Source: Pseudomonas guangdongensis
Lineage (GTDB): Bacteria; Pseudomonadota; Gammaproteobacteria; Pseudomonadales; Pseudomonadaceae
Assembly (NCBI RefSeq): GCF_900105885.1
Contig: NZ_LT629780.1
Span: forward strand, 2,418,001 to 2,482,000
Length of the DNA: 64,000 nucleotides
Reading direction: 5' to 3'
In this document: positions 50,114 through 59,363 of the stretch, in pieces
Layout of the letters: each line of letters opens with the position of its first letter
Numbering within the stretch: position 1 is the stretch's first letter
The notes under the pieces: generated by a model
What the model was told of the DNA's origin: nothing
Seen by the model: only the letters and a program-made list of their open reading frames with translations
Database searches by the model: none
Position numbers and translations under genes: made by a program

Positions 50114-51286
50114 TCAGCCGCCGTTGGCGGCCAGGTTGCAGCGGCTTTCCGGGCGGTCGAAGCCCAGGCTGTCGAGGTCGGTGAGCGGGTGCAGGAAGCC
50201 GTCCTGCGGCGAGGTGGTGACCAGCGCGCGCGGGTGCACCACGGGGATCGGCTGGCGCAGCTGGCCGTTCCAGTCGCGGTAGCTCAGCTTGCGGCCCTTG
50301 AAGCCGTCCAGCGGCAGTTCGCCGGACAGCGCCAGCTGGCGGATCGCCGCCGGATCGCTGCTTTTCAGCCTGCCGACCGCGGCGGCGACGCTGCGCACGG
50401 CGATCCAGGCGGCGAAGTCGCGGTCGTTCATCCAGCGCTTGGCGTGCTCCTCGAAGCGCTTCTGCAGCTGGGCGGCGCCGTAGGTTTCCACCGTCTTGTG
50501 CCAGCCGGTCGGGGTCAGGCCCTGGGTGCCGGCCACCGGGCGCGGGTACCAGGTGTGGTAGGGCACGTACTCGCCGAAGTCGCCGCGCTCGTCGGCGACC
50601 AGCACCACGTCGTACTCGGCGGTCTGGGTGAACAGCGGCATCTCGGCCTGGGCGCTGCGGCGCTGGTCGTTGTCGAAGCTCCACGGCTTCTCGGCGACGA
50701 TCTTCACCCCGAAGCGCTTGGCGGCGCGGCGCAGGGCGTCGGCGTAGGCCGCGTCGTCTTCGGTCGGGCCGGGGATCAGCAGGGCGCGGTTCCACTTGCG
50801 CACGGCGAGGAACTGGCCGAGGGCGTCGGCGAGCATCGCGCGGCTGGGCAGGGTGTGCAGCACGTTGCTCGCGCAGGCGTCGGTGCGCAGGGCGTCGTCG
50901 GCGCTGCCGGCGTTGAACAGCAGGCTGTCCGGCAGCGCCGCGGCCAGCTGGCGCAGGCTGTCGACCGGGGCATTGACCACGAACAGGCGCAGGCCGGTCG
51001 CGTGCAGGGCGCGTGCCCGCTCGAGCAGCGCTGCGCCGCTGGCGGCCTCGGCGCTTTCCAGCCGGTAGCTGTGCTTGAGGAAGCGCCCGGTGCTGTTGCT
51101 GTCGGCGATGGCCAGTTCGGCGCCGCGCAGGCCGGCGTCCTCCGGTTCGGGAATGACGTTGGACAGCACCGGGCCGCGCTCGGGCGTGTGCTCCAGGTAG
51201 CCGATGCGGATGTCCAGCGCGGCCTGGGCGACGCCGGTCGCCAGCAGGCCGAGGGTGGTGATCAGGCAGGGCAGCAGTGTGCGCAT
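50114..51286 (-). CDS. ABC transporter substrate-binding protein, PQQ-dependent alcohol dehydrogenase system
   Basis: 390 residues; signal peptide MRTLLPCLITTLGLLATGVA, cleavage near AQA. Two-lobed periplasmic binding fold of the branched-chain amino-acid/LivK type (LDIRIGYLEHTPERGPVLSNV, GAELAIADSNSTGRFL, LRLFVVNAPVDSL). It belongs to the family found only with quinoprotein alcohol oxidation clusters. Probably first gene of the minus-strand operon ending with the permease. It diverges from the cupredoxin-like gene, and a palindromic site lies between them. Confidence 0.87.
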   Translation of the reverse strand: MRTLLPCLITTLGLLATGVAQAALDIRIGYLEHTPERGPVLSNVIPEPEDAGLRGAELAIADSNSTGRFLKHSYRLESAEAASGAALLERARALHATGLRLFVVNAPVDSLRQLAAALPDSLLFNAGSADDALRTDACASNVLHTLPSRAMLADALGQFLAVRKWNRALLIPGPTEDDAAYADALRRAAKRFGVKIVAEKPWSFDNDQRRSAQAEMPLFTQTAEYDVVLVADERGDFGEYVPYHTWYPRPVAGTQGLTPTGWHKTVETYGAAQLQKRFEEHAKRWMNDRDFAAWIAVRSVAAAVGRLKSSDPAAIRQLALSGELPLDGFKGRKLSYRDWNGQLRQPIPVVHPRALVTTSPQDGFLHPLTDLDSLGFDRPESRCNLAANGG

Positions 51287-51355
51287 GGACAGCCTCCTTG
51301 GGGATGCTGCCAGCTTAGGAAGGGCGGGAGGCTGGGCAAATATGCAGAAAGTAGC

Positions 51356-51385
51356 GCCGGACCGGTACCAAGGTACTGGTCCGGC
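51356..51385. promoter_or_regulatory. 14-bp-arm palindrome with TACCAAGGTA centre (site D)
   Basis: The arms 51356-51369 and 51372-51385 match except for one pair, centred on GGTACC-AA-GGTAC. It lies between two divergent genes: 53 bases before the plus-strand cupredoxin-like gene and 70 bases before the minus-strand binding-protein gene. TAGGAT (51402-51407) lies 31-32 bases from the centre on the plus side. A second partial site, GCAGAAAGTAGC, is at 51344-51355. Confidence 0.6.
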
Positions 51386-51437
51386 GGCGGGATGCAGCTT
51401 TTAGGATGGGCCTACAACGACAATAAGGAACCCCGCC

Positions 51438-51875
51438 ATGTCTTCGCTCAGAACCCTGTGCCTGCCCGTCCTGCTGATTCTCGGCATGGTCGGTTTCGAC
51501 ACCAGCCACGCCGCCGGCGACCTGACCCGCCGCACCGAGGCGCTGCCCGACCTGGTGATGGGCTCGGAGGCCAGCGACTACAGCCTGTCGCAGACCGAGT
51601 ACCAGTTGGAGACCGGCAAGGCCTACCAGCTGAAGATCGTTTCCACCGGGCGCAAGGAGTACGCCTTCCAGGCGCCGGAATTCGCCACCGCCATCTACCT
51701 GCGCAAGGTTGAGGCCGGCGGCGTGGAGATCAAGGCGGTGACCCTCACCGAACTGGAGTTCGAGGATGTCGGCGAGGCGGAGATCTACTTCGTGCCGATC
51801 AAGCCCGGCAAGTTCCGCTTCTACAACAAGGGGCTGGAAGGCAAGGGCATGCAGGGCACCTTCGTGGTGCGCTGA
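51438..51875 (+). CDS. Small periplasmic cupredoxin-like protein
   Basis: 145 residues; signal peptide up to about SHAAG (residue 28). The rest fits a cupredoxin-like beta sandwich (YQLETGKAYQLKIVSTGRKEYAF, AEIYFVPIKPGKFRFYNKG), but the usual His/Cys/His/Met copper ligands are not present, so metal binding is doubtful. Located between the divergent palindrome and the sensor kinase, 25 bases ahead of the latter. Exact role unknown; probably in the alcohol-oxidation regulon because of the upstream site. Confidence 0.72.
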   Translation: MSSLRTLCLPVLLILGMVGFDTSHAAGDLTRRTEALPDLVMGSEASDYSLSQTEYQLETGKAYQLKIVSTGRKEYAFQAPEFATAIYLRKVEAGGVEIKAVTLTELEFEDVGEAEIYFVPIKPGKFRFYNKGLEGKGMQGTFVVR

Positions 51876-51900
51876 CAACCCGACTGTCGAGGCCTGAGCC

Positions 51901-53166
51901 ATGGCCGCGCCGCTTTCCGCCCTGGGTCGCGCCAGCCTGCTGGTCAGCGCCCTGTTCCTCGCCGTGCTGCTGGTCTGTCTGGCGCTGGTGCTGCGCCAGG
52001 CCGAGCTGGACATCCGCCGCGAACTGCAGGCCGCCGACAGCGTGGCGCGCTTCCTCGCCCTGCGCGCGGCGGACGATCCGGCGCTGCTCGACGCCAGCCT
52101 GACCGCCAACCTGCGCCATCTGGAGCTGGATTGGGGCGACGACGCCCGCGGCGGCGCCGTGGACAATCCTCTGGCGCACTGGCTGGCCGGGCGCTTCGCC
52201 GACCTGCCGGTGTACCGGGTGGCGCTGAGCGACGGGCGCAGCCTGAGCATCCGCGTCAGCCCGCTCGACGAGCTGGACGAGGTGTGGGAGTCGCTGCTGC
52301 AGCTCTTGGCGCTGTTTCTCGTCGCCTGGCTGCTGTGCCTGGGCGCCAGCGCCTGGCTGGTGGGGCGCGGTCTCGGCCTGCTCACCGAGGTGCTGCGCGC
52401 CCTGCAGGCGATTGCCGGCGGCGCGCTGGATACCCGCCTGCCCGAGTACGCGCAGCCCGAGGCGCGGCGCCTGGCCGGGCAGGTCAACGCCATGGCCCAG
52501 GCCCTGCAGCAGGCCGGCGCCGACAACCAGGCGCTGACCGCCGCCCTGCTGGACACCCAGGAGCGCGAGCGCACCCGCCTGGCCCAGGCGCTGCACGACG
52601 ATGTCGGGCAGATCCTCGCCGGCATGCGCGCCCAGCTCTACCTGCTCGGCCATTGCCACGACCAGCCGCAGCAGGTCGCAGCGATCAGCCGGCGCCTGCA
52701 GGACACCAGCGAGCAGATGCAGCAGAGCTTCCGCCGTCTGGTGCGCGATCTCTATCCGGTGATGCTGGAGCACCTCGGCCTCGGCGAGGCGGTGCGTCAG
52801 CACGTCGAGCAGTGGCAGGCGCAGCAGGGGCTGCCCTGCGCGCTGGAGCTGGACGATGCGCTGCCGCGCCTGCGCGACGAGGCGCGCGCGCACGTGTTCC
52901 GCCTGCTGCAGGAGGCGCTGACCAACGTCGCCCGGCATGCCGGCGCGCAGCGCGCCGAGGTGCGCCTGACCTGTCGCGGCGCCGACCTGCGCCTGGAGGT
53001 GTGCGACGACGGGCATGGCCTGCCGACGCCGCTGCGCGAGGGCGTCGGCCTGCGCTCGATGCGCGAGAGGGCGCGCTGCCTCGGCGCCGCCTTGCAACTG
53101 CACGACGCCGCGCCGCGCGGCCTGCGTCTGTGTGTGGAGATTCCTTGGCGGGAGTGGACTGCATGA
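51901..53166 (+). CDS. Membrane sensor histidine kinase (HisKA_3, EraS-like)
   Basis: 421 residues: a first membrane helix (about 11-32), a periplasmic sensing part of about 100 residues, a second membrane helix (about 135-158), HAMP, then HisKA_3 with the phospho-histidine in LAQALHDDVGQILAGM and a HATPase with VCDDGHGLP and GVGLRSMRERA. It is coupled to the response regulator by an ATGA overlap. Position near exaA suggests the function of EraS, control of PQQ-dependent ethanol oxidation; identity with EraS is inference. Confidence 0.85.
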   Translation: MAAPLSALGRASLLVSALFLAVLLVCLALVLRQAELDIRRELQAADSVARFLALRAADDPALLDASLTANLRHLELDWGDDARGGAVDNPLAHWLAGRFADLPVYRVALSDGRSLSIRVSPLDELDEVWESLLQLLALFLVAWLLCLGASAWLVGRGLGLLTEVLRALQAIAGGALDTRLPEYAQPEARRLAGQVNAMAQALQQAGADNQALTAALLDTQERERTRLAQALHDDVGQILAGMRAQLYLLGHCHDQPQQVAAISRRLQDTSEQMQQSFRRLVRDLYPVMLEHLGLGEAVRQHVEQWQAQQGLPCALELDDALPRLRDEARAHVFRLLQEALTNVARHAGAQRAEVRLTCRGADLRLEVCDDGHGLPTPLREGVGLRSMRERARCLGAALQLHDAAPRGLRLCVEIPWREWTA

Positions 53167-53801
53167 ACATCCTGATCGTCGACGACCATGCGGTGGTGCG
53201 CCAGGGCTATGCCAGCCTGCTGGCGACCCTGCTCGATGATGTCGTGGTGAGTGAGGCGGACAACGGCGAGGACGTGCTGCAGCGGGTCGCCCGCGAGTGC
53301 CCGGACCTGCTGATCCTCGACGTCGGCCTGCCCGGCATCAGCGGCCTGGAAACCGCCCGGCGCCTGCTGGCCCGCGAGCCGCAGCTGCGCGTGCTGTTCT
53401 TCAGCATGCACGACGAGCTGCCGGTGGTGCGCAAGGCGCTGGAGACCGGCGCGCGTGGCTATCTGACCAAGAGTGCGCCGCCGCAGGTGCTGCTGGAGGC
53501 GGTGCGCAAGGTGCTGGCCGGGCATACCTACATCGAGCACGGTCTGGCCACCGCGCTGGCCTGCGCCGGTCAGGAAGGTCAGGACCCGCGCCTGCGCGGC
53601 ATGACCCAGCGCGAGCTGGAGATCTTCGTGCTGCTGGCCCGCGGCGTCGCCCTGCGGCAGATCGCCGAAAAGCTGTGCATCAGCGCCAAGACGGTGTCCA
53701 ACTACCAGACCCTGCTGAAGAACAAGCTGCAGGTCGGCAGTCAGAGCGAGCTGGTGCATCTGGCCATCGACACCGGGCTGCTGCGGGTCGGCGTGGCCTG
53801 A
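53163..53801 (+). CDS. NarL/LuxR-family response regulator (EraR-like)
   Basis: 212 residues. Receiver with phospho-Asp in LLILDVGLPG and Lys in GYLTKSAPP; C-terminal LuxR HTH (MTQRELEIFVLLARGVALRQIAEKL, KTVSNYQTLL). Partner of the kinase immediately upstream, ATG 53163 overlapping its TGA. With ErbR it is one of two regulators of this type in the window that might bind the TACCAAAGTAG-type sites. Confidence 0.87.
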   Translation: MNILIVDDHAVVRQGYASLLATLLDDVVVSEADNGEDVLQRVARECPDLLILDVGLPGISGLETARRLLAREPQLRVLFFSMHDELPVVRKALETGARGYLTKSAPPQVLLEAVRKVLAGHTYIEHGLATALACAGQEGQDPRLRGMTQRELEIFVLLARGVALRQIAEKLCISAKTVSNYQTLLKNKLQVGSQSELVHLAIDTGLLRVGVA

Positions 53802-53817
53802 AGCGCCGTTCGGCCGC

Positions 53818-54411
53818 TCAGCGGCGCGCTGGCGGCAGAACGGCGCCCAGCGCGCGGGCCTCGGCCAGCCAGCGCTCGCGGCGTGCCGGCGTGCTGTCCT
53901 GCAGCGGCCCGAAGCAGGCCACGGCGACCGGGCGGATGCCGCAGAACTCCAGGGTGGCGCGCTTCATCTGGGCGATGGCCGGCGCGCCGGTCACCCAGCG
54001 GAAGTACCAGGGCGGACTGTCCATGGTCACCAGCAGCTGCGCGCTGCGCCCGCCGAGCAGGCGCTCGGGCATGGCCTGGCCCGGCCGGTAGCGGAAGGCG
54101 AAGCCGGGCAGCAGCAGGCGGTCGAGAAAGCCCTTGAGCAGCGCCGGCACGCTGCCCCACCAGACCGGATAGACGAACACCAGGTGGTCGGCGCGCAGCA
54201 GCGCCTGGCGCGCCGCCTGCAAATCCGCCTCCAGCGCCTGCTCGCGGCGGTAGCCGTGGTGCAGCAGCGGGTCGAAGTCCAGGGTGTCGAGGGCGAGGCG
54301 TTCGACCCGGTGGCCGGCGTGCTCGGCGGAATCGGCATAGGCGTCGGCCAGCGCCGCGCCGAAGCTGTCGGCGGGGCTGGCGAGAATCAGCAGGACGTTG
54401 CGCGGGAGCAT
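53818..54411 (-). CDS. NAD(P)H dehydrogenase (quinone), flavodoxin-like fold
   Basis: 197 residues of the NQO/KefF-type family: LILASPADSFGAALADAYADSA as flavin-phosphate loop, VFVYPVWWGSVPALLKGFLDR and LLVTMDSPPWYF in the active site. It reduces quinones by two electrons. ATG 54411 is the start of the conserved region. Its transcript follows the MerR regulator gene, 59 bases upstream on the same strand, which probably controls it. Convergent with the EraR-like gene, 16 bases apart. Confidence 0.87.
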   Translation of the reverse strand: MLPRNVLLILASPADSFGAALADAYADSAEHAGHRVERLALDTLDFDPLLHHGYRREQALEADLQAARQALLRADHLVFVYPVWWGSVPALLKGFLDRLLLPGFAFRYRPGQAMPERLLGGRSAQLLVTMDSPPWYFRWVTGAPAIAQMKRATLEFCGIRPVAVACFGPLQDSTPARRERWLAEARALGAVLPPARR

Positions 54412-54470
54412 GGGGGAGTACCGGAACGAGGACGGGGCGCGCAGTCTGCGCCCTGTCCCATGGGGCAGAG

Positions 54471-54863
54471 TCAAGCCGGGACGCGGCAGTCGGCGAGGCG
54501 GCTGGCGTCGCGCTTCTCCAGGCAGGCGCGCAGCTCGTCGGCGGTGCGCTGCAGTGCCTCGGCGCGGCGTTGCAGCGCGGCGATTTCCTCCAGTGCCTCG
54601 CGGCGCTTGTGCTGCAGGTGGCCGAGCAGCGCCTGCCAGTCCGGCGCGCCGTCGGCGCCGGGACGCAGCAGCTCGCCCAGCTCGGCGAGCCGGAAGCCGA
54701 GCTGCTGGGCCTGGCGGATCAGGCGGATCCGCTCCAGGTGGCTGGCGGCGTAGTGGCGATAGCTGCCGTGGCGCGCCACTCCGTCGAGCAGGCCGAGGCG
54801 CTCGTAGAGGCGGATCGCTCGTGGCGTGGCGCCGCTGAGGGTGGCCAGTGTGCCGATGCGCAT
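54471..54863 (-). CDS. MerR-family transcriptional regulator
   Basis: 130 residues with the winged helix-turn-helix at the N-terminus (MRIGTLATLSGATPRAIRLYERLGLL) and a dimerisation coiled coil (about 78-120). No metal-binding cysteine cluster typical of metal sensors; two cysteines near the C-terminus (RACLEKRD, DCRVPA). Likely regulates the quinone reductase directly downstream in response to an organic or redox signal. Confidence 0.87.
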   Translation of the reverse strand: MRIGTLATLSGATPRAIRLYERLGLLDGVARHGSYRHYAASHLERIRLIRQAQQLGFRLAELGELLRPGADGAPDWQALLGHLQHKRREALEEIAALQRRAEALQRTADELRACLEKRDASRLADCRVPA

Positions 54864-54932
54864 GACGATTCCCTGTCGCGAAAGAAGGCCGTCAGCCTGC
54901 CGGGCAAGGCCGCGCGGCGCAAGCCGGCGGGG

Positions 54933-55577
54933 TCACTTCTCCCAGTCGAGCGGACACTCGCGGCAGCCTTCCATGTGGGTGCCCTGGAAGGTGGCGTAGT
55001 GGCGGCGCGCGCCGGCGAGGTCGACGGCCTCCAGGTTGGCGTCGTTGATCTTGGCTTCCTGCAGGTTGGCGTCGCGCAGGGTCGCGCCCTTGAAGTCGGC
55101 CTTGTTCAGCCAGGCCATTTCCAGGTTGGCGGCGGTGAGGTTGGCATCGTGCAGGCGCGCCGCGGACAGGCGGGCGAACTCCAGGTTGGCGCCGGTCAGG
55201 TCGGCGCCGGTGAAGCGGGTGGCCTGGCCGTGCGCGGCCCAGCCGTTGATCGCCACCAGCCGCGCGGCGGAAAAGTCGGCCAGGCGCAGGTTGGCCTGCT
55301 GCAGGCTGGCGCGGGTCAGGTCGGCCTGGTGCAGCTTGGCCTTTTCCAGGTTGGCCAGGTCGAGGTTGGCGTGGCGCAGGTCGGCGCCGGAGAGGTCGGC
55401 GCCGGCCAGGTTGATGCGGCGCAGGTCCAGGTGACGCAGGTCGGCGCCGCGCAGGTCGGCGCCGGGGCACTGGCTTTCCGCTTCCAGGCGGCAGCCGTTG
55501 ATGACGGTGACGCCGTCGTCGGCGACCGCCTGGGCAAGGGGGGCGAGCAGCAGGGCGAGAGGCAGGAGTCGTTTCAT
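54933..55577 (-). CDS. Exported pentapeptide-repeat protein
   Basis: 214 residues: signal peptide (MKRLLPLALLLAPLAQAVA), then a run of A(D/N)Lxx pentapeptides (ADLRGADLRHLDLRRINLAG onward) over about residues 40-195, predicted to form a right-handed square beta-helix. Ends with a CRECPLDW tail holding two cysteines. It lies 149 bases after exaA on the same strand and may be co-transcribed with it. Periplasmic role unknown. Confidence 0.85.
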   Translation of the reverse strand: MKRLLPLALLLAPLAQAVADDGVTVINGCRLEAESQCPGADLRGADLRHLDLRRINLAGADLSGADLRHANLDLANLEKAKLHQADLTRASLQQANLRLADFSAARLVAINGWAAHGQATRFTGADLTGANLEFARLSAARLHDANLTAANLEMAWLNKADFKGATLRDANLQEAKINDANLEAVDLAGARRHYATFQGTHMEGCRECPLDWEK

Positions 55578-55726
55578 GGCGGCATTCCTGTAGGGTGCGC
55601 CGTGCGCACCGTGAGGGGGAATGGGTGCGCATGGCGCGCACCCGGCGGGCGGTGGGCGACAAGGAACGGGGGCGCAGCGCGCCCCCGTCGGCCCCGGGCG
55701 GCGGAGAGACGTCCGGGGGCCGTTGC

Positions 55727-57601
55727 TCAGCGCTGGGCGGTCTTGCTGTCCCAGCTCGGCAGCTTGAACACCCAGAACGAGCCGCCCTGGGCGACCGGCT
55801 TGGTCAGCTCGGCCATGTCGCCACCCCACAGCGGCACCGCGCCGCCGTAGCCGGCGGTCACGCCGATGTACTGCTCGCCGTCCTGCTCCCAGGTGACCGG
55901 CGGGGAGATGATTCCGGTGCCGACGTTGAATTTCCACAGCTCCTTGCCGGTCTTGGCGTCGAAGGCCTTGAAGTAGCCGTCGCCGGTGCCGGTGAACACC
56001 AGGTTGCCCTTGGTGGCCAGTACGCCGGCCCACAGCGGCAGCTTCTCCTTGTGCTCCCAGGCGACCTTGCCGGTGGTCGGGTTCATCGCGCGCAGGATGC
56101 CGACGTGGTCGTCGTACATGCGCTTGATACGGAAGCCCTGGCCGAGGTAGGCGGAGCCTTTCTTGTAGGTGACCTCCTCGGTCCAGTAGTCCTCCTTCCA
56201 GTGGTTAGCCGGCACGTAGAACAGTCCGGTGTCCTGGCTGTAGGCCATCGGGTTCCAGTTCTTGCCGCCGAGGAACGGCGGGGAGACTTCGATGGACTTG
56301 CCGTGTTTCTGGCCGGGTTCGGGCAGCGGCGGGCGCTGGCCTTCGACTTCCACCGGGCGGCCGGTCTTGAGGTCGATGTGGCTGGCCCAGGTGATGCCGT
56401 CGACGAACGGGAAGGCGTTCTGCAGCTTGCCGTTGGCGCGGTCGACTACATAGAAGAAGCCGTTGCGGTCGGCGTGGGCGGTGGCCTTGACGGTCTTGCC
56501 GGACTTGTCCTTGTAGTCGAACAGCACCAGCTCGTTGTTGCCGGAGAAGTCCCAGGCGTCGTTGGGGGTGTGCTGGTAGAACCACTTCACCTCGCCGGTG
56601 GTCGGGTCGACGCCGACCTGGCCGGAGGTGTACAGGCTGTCGTAGTCCTTGGGATCGCCGCCGTCGGCGGTGCGCGCCCAGCCGTTCCAGGGCGCCGGGT
56701 TGCCGGCGCCGATGATGATGGTGTTGGTTTCGGCATCGAAGCTGGCGCTCTGCCACGGCGCGCCGCCGCCCTGGCTCCAGGCTTCCTTCTTGCCGGTCGG
56801 GTGGTTGGGATCGTCCGGCCAGGAGGGTGCCTTGATGTCGCCGGTCGGGGTGCTTTCCTTGCCGTTGAGGCGGCCCATGTGGCCCTCGACGAACGGGCGC
56901 ATCCAGACTTCCTCGCCGGTTTCCGGATCGCGGGCGAACAGCTGGCCGACCACGCCGAACTCGTCGCCGGAGCTGCCGTGGATCAGCAGCACCTTGCCGC
57001 TCTTGCCGTCCTTCACGATGGTCGGCGCGCCGGTCATGGTGTAGCCGGCGCCGTGGTCGCCGAACTTCTTGTTCCACACCACCTTGCCGGTGTCCTTGTT
57101 CAGCGCCACGACGCGCGCGTCCAGGGTGCCGAAGTAGACCTTGTCGCCGTAGATGGCCACGCCGCGGTTGACCACGTCGCAGCACGGGCGGATGTCGTCG
57201 GGCAGGCGGTGGCTGTAGCTCCACAGGCGCTTGCCGGTCTTGGCGTCGAGGGCGAACACCCGCGAGTAGGAGCCGGTGACGTAGATCACCCCGTCATGGA
57301 TCACGGCCTGGGACTCCTGGCCGCGCTGCTTCTCGTCGCCGAAGGAGAACGACCAGGCCGGGGTCAGCTTGAACACGTTGTCGGCGTTGACCTGGGCCAG
57401 CGGGCTGTAGCGCTGGGCGTGGGTGCCCATGCCGTACTGCAGCACGTTCTGGGTGCTGACGTGGTCGTTGGCGATGTCTTCCCAGGTCACCGGCTTGGCC
57501 ATGGCCGGCACGCCGAGGCCGAGGCCGGCGGCCAGGACCAGGCAATGGATGGTGCGGCCCAGCAGGTGCGGAGTGGATGGCAGGAGCTTTGTTGTTGTCA
57601 T
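55727..57601 (-). CDS. exaA: PQQ-dependent ethanol dehydrogenase (quinoprotein)
   Basis: 624 residues with a signal peptide (cleavage near [13 protein letters not shown] being the mature start). Eight-bladed quinoprotein propeller with tryptophan-docking repeats, the rare adjacent disulfide [10 protein letters not shown] (about residue 140) over PQQ, and the catalytic aspartate in [11 protein letters not shown] (about 350). Two residues on it has Ser, not the Asp typical of lanthanide enzymes, so the calcium-dependent ExaA/PedE type is expected. It oxidises primary alcohols to aldehydes in the periplasm and passes electrons to cytochrome c550, encoded divergently at 57924. Sites E and F lie in the 322-base region upstream. 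Confidence 0.95.
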   Translation of the reverse strand: MTTTKLLPSTPHLLGRTIHCLVLAAGLGLGVPAMAKPVTWEDIANDHVSTQNVLQYGMGTHAQRYSPLAQVNADNVFKLTPAWSFSFGDEKQRGQESQAVIHDGVIYVTGSYSRVFALDAKTGKRLWSYSHRLPDDIRPCCDVVNRGVAIYGDKVYFGTLDARVVALNKDTGKVVWNKKFGDHGAGYTMTGAPTIVKDGKSGKVLLIHGSSGDEFGVVGQLFARDPETGEEVWMRPFVEGHMGRLNGKESTPTGDIKAPSWPDDPNHPTGKKEAWSQGGGAPWQSASFDAETNTIIIGAGNPAPWNGWARTADGGDPKDYDSLYTSGQVGVDPTTGEVKWFYQHTPNDAWDFSGNNELVLFDYKDKSGKTVKATAHADRNGFFYVVDRANGKLQNAFPFVDGITWASHIDLKTGRPVEVEGQRPPLPEPGQKHGKSIEVSPPFLGGKNWNPMAYSQDTGLFYVPANHWKEDYWTEEVTYKKGSAYLGQGFRIKRMYDDHVGILRAMNPTTGKVAWEHKEKLPLWAGVLATKGNLVFTGTGDGYFKAFDAKTGKELWKFNVGTGIISPPVTWEQDGEQYIGVTAGYGGAVPLWGGDMAELTKPVAQGGSFWVFKLPSWDSKTAQR

Positions 57602-57743
57602 GGGGCGGTATCCCTGATCGGTGGTGGAAGGCTGCCGCGAAGCAGCCGCTCACCCCGATGGTGGCCGCGCACCGGTTCCCCGGATAGGGAAGCCTTCCCG
57701 CGCTCCTCGGGAAAAAATCCCTTTCTAAACAACGACTTGCTCT

Positions 57744-57756
57744 GCTACCAAGGGTC
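57744..57756. promoter_or_regulatory. exaA: TACCAAAGTAG-type site in front of exaA (site E)
   Basis: GCTACCAAGGGTC; the exaA -10 candidate TAGAAA lies 24 bases away on the minus strand. Confidence 0.5.
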
Positions 57757-57792
57757 TCATCCGAAGGCACTGCAACACTGCTTCGAAAGTCT

Positions 57793-57808
57793 TGTACCAA
57801 GGGAGTAG
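57793..57808. promoter_or_regulatory. TACCAAAGTAG-type site between exaA and pedF (site F)
   Basis: TGTACCAAGGGAGTAG, about 40 bases from site E; may act with it on exaA. Confidence 0.4.
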
Positions 57809-57815
57809 GGCGCGG

Positions 57816-57828
57816 ACACCAAAGCAGG
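57816..57828. promoter_or_regulatory. pedF: TACCAAAGTAG-type site in front of pedF (site G)
   Basis: ACACCAAAGCAGG; TAAGAT (57854-57859) follows 32 bases from its centre, 64 bases before the pedF ATG. Confidence 0.45.
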
Positions 57829-57923
57829 ATACTGGCGGTGGCCGGGGCCTCCCTAAGATGCGGCCAACACACTCCCGTCCCGGAGTGCATCGCCTTGCAC
57901 CGCATCTGAAACGAGGTTCCGCC

Positions 57924-58364
57924 ATGAACAACAAGAAACTGCTGAGCGCCCTGCTGACTTCCCTGGCCCTGGGGGCCGCCACCCAGGTCCTGGCCCACGG
58001 CGACGTCACCCCGCAGGTGGTGAACACCGCCGGCCTCGAACAGCTGGGCGAGGAATGGCGCGACGAGAACCCCTACCGCAAGCCCCACGCCGACCATGAC
58101 AAGGCCGTGGAGATCGGCTCCTCCGCCTACAACCAGAACTGCGCCCGCTGCCATGGCCTGGAAGCCATCTCCGGCGGCATCGCCCCCGACCTGCGCGAGC
58201 TGGAAGCCAGCATCGACGGCGACGAGTGGTTCAAGGAGCGGGTGATCAACGGCGCGGTGCGCGATGGTGCGGTGTACATGCCGCGCATGGCCGATCACCT
58301 CAGCCAGGAAGCGCTATGGGCGATCCGCACCTACATCGAAAGCCGCGCCGAAGCGGCGCAGTAA
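57924..58364 (+). CDS. pedF: Cytochrome c-550 (PedF/ExaB)
   Basis: 146 residues: signal peptide (MNNKKLLSALLTSLALGAAT, cleavage near VLA), one haem c site NCARCHGL and an axial methionine in VYMPRMADHL. It accepts electrons from the PQQ ethanol dehydrogenase encoded divergently and delivers them toward the terminal oxidase. ATG 57924 starts the signal peptide. Three bases separate it from the next gene, so an operon of four genes begins here. ExaB is the name of the equivalent P. aeruginosa protein. Confidence 0.92.
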   Translation: MNNKKLLSALLTSLALGAATQVLAHGDVTPQVVNTAGLEQLGEEWRDENPYRKPHADHDKAVEIGSSAYNQNCARCHGLEAISGGIAPDLRELEASIDGDEWFKERVINGAVRDGAVYMPRMADHLSQEALWAIRTYIESRAEAAQ

Positions 58365-58367
58365 GCC

Positions 58368-59273
58368 ATGATGGCGCGCCTGTTCCTGCTGTTGCTGTGC
58401 CTGGCCGGGCTGGGAACGGCCCAGGCACAGGTACGTGCCTTCGACGACATCGTCGCCTCGGGCGTGCTCAAGGTGGCGGTGTACGAAGACTTCCCCCCCT
58501 ACAGCTTCCGCGCCGACGGCCAGGCGCGGGGCGTCGACGTCGAGCTGGCGCAGAAGCTGGCCGACAGCCAGGGCCTGGCCCTCGAACTGCTGTGGGTCGC
58601 GCCGGGCGAGAAGCTCGAAGACGACCTGCGCAATTTCGTCTGGAAGGGCCACTACCTGCGCCCGGACGTGCTGGCCGACGTGATGCTGCGGGTGCCCTAC
58701 GACCGCGAGTTTTCCTACAAGCGCAACGAGCTGGGCGAGCTGGTCAACGAACTGGTGGTGATGTTCGGCCCCTACCAGCGCGAGCGCTGGCAGGTCGCCC
58801 ACGACACCCGCCGGCTTGCGGAGGTGCCCAGCGTCGCGGTGTTCGGCTACCACCCGATCGGCGTCGAGCTGGAGAGCGTGCCGTCGTTCTACATGAGTTC
58901 GGTGTTCGGCGGACGGATGAGCCGCAACACCCGCCACTTCGCCAGCCCGCCGCTGGCCTTCGCCGCGATGCGCGAGGGGCAGGTGGATGCGGTGATGGCC
59001 ATGCGCGGCGAGATCGACTGGCTGCTCCACGAGGCCGGTGATCCGCAGCTCAAGGCCGCCGACAACGCCTATCCGGAGATGGGGCGCCAGCAGTGGGACA
59101 TCGGCATGGCGGTGCACGAGAGCAACCGCCAGCTGGCCTACGCCCTGGAGGGCGGGCTGGTCGAGCTGATCGGCTCCGGCGAACTGGCGAAGATCTACGC
59201 CCGCTACGGGCTGCGCTACGAGGTGCCGGAACTGTACGAGGGCGAGGTGCAGGCGCAGACCCGCGGCGACTGA
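58368..59273 (+). CDS. Quinoprotein dehydrogenase-associated substrate-binding protein (PedG-like)
   Basis: 301 residues, signal peptide MARLFLLLLCLAGLGTAQA. Periplasmic binding protein family 3 fold (VLKVAVYEDFPPYSFRADGQARGVDVELAQ, split at turns; MRVPYDREFSYKRNELGELVNEL). Members of this family stand next to quinoprotein dehydrogenases and are thought to assist them or bind their cofactor or substrate rather than feed a classical importer; no cognate permease follows. It starts three bases behind pedF. Confidence 0.85.
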   Translation: MMARLFLLLLCLAGLGTAQAQVRAFDDIVASGVLKVAVYEDFPPYSFRADGQARGVDVELAQKLADSQGLALELLWVAPGEKLEDDLRNFVWKGHYLRPDVLADVMLRVPYDREFSYKRNELGELVNELVVMFGPYQRERWQVAHDTRRLAEVPSVAVFGYHPIGVELESVPSFYMSSVFGGRMSRNTRHFASPPLAFAAMREGQVDAVMAMRGEIDWLLHEAGDPQLKAADNAYPEMGRQQWDIGMAVHESNRQLAYALEGGLVELIGSGELAKIYARYGLRYEVPELYEGEVQAQTRGD

Positions 59274-59363
59274 GCGATCGCTCCCACGCTCCGCGTCCCT
59301 GTTTGCGGGCGCAGGAGCGCTATCGGTGCGCACGGCGCACCCTACACGGGAAGGAGGCAGGGA

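Larger units (their letters stand above)
57602..57923. other. Divergent control region between exaA and pedF
   Basis: 322 bases without a gene. Holds three TACCAAAGTAG-type sites (E, F, G) and a plausible -10 in each direction: TAGAAA for exaA (minus, plus 57722-57727) and TAAGAT for pedF (57854-57859). Confidence 0.6.
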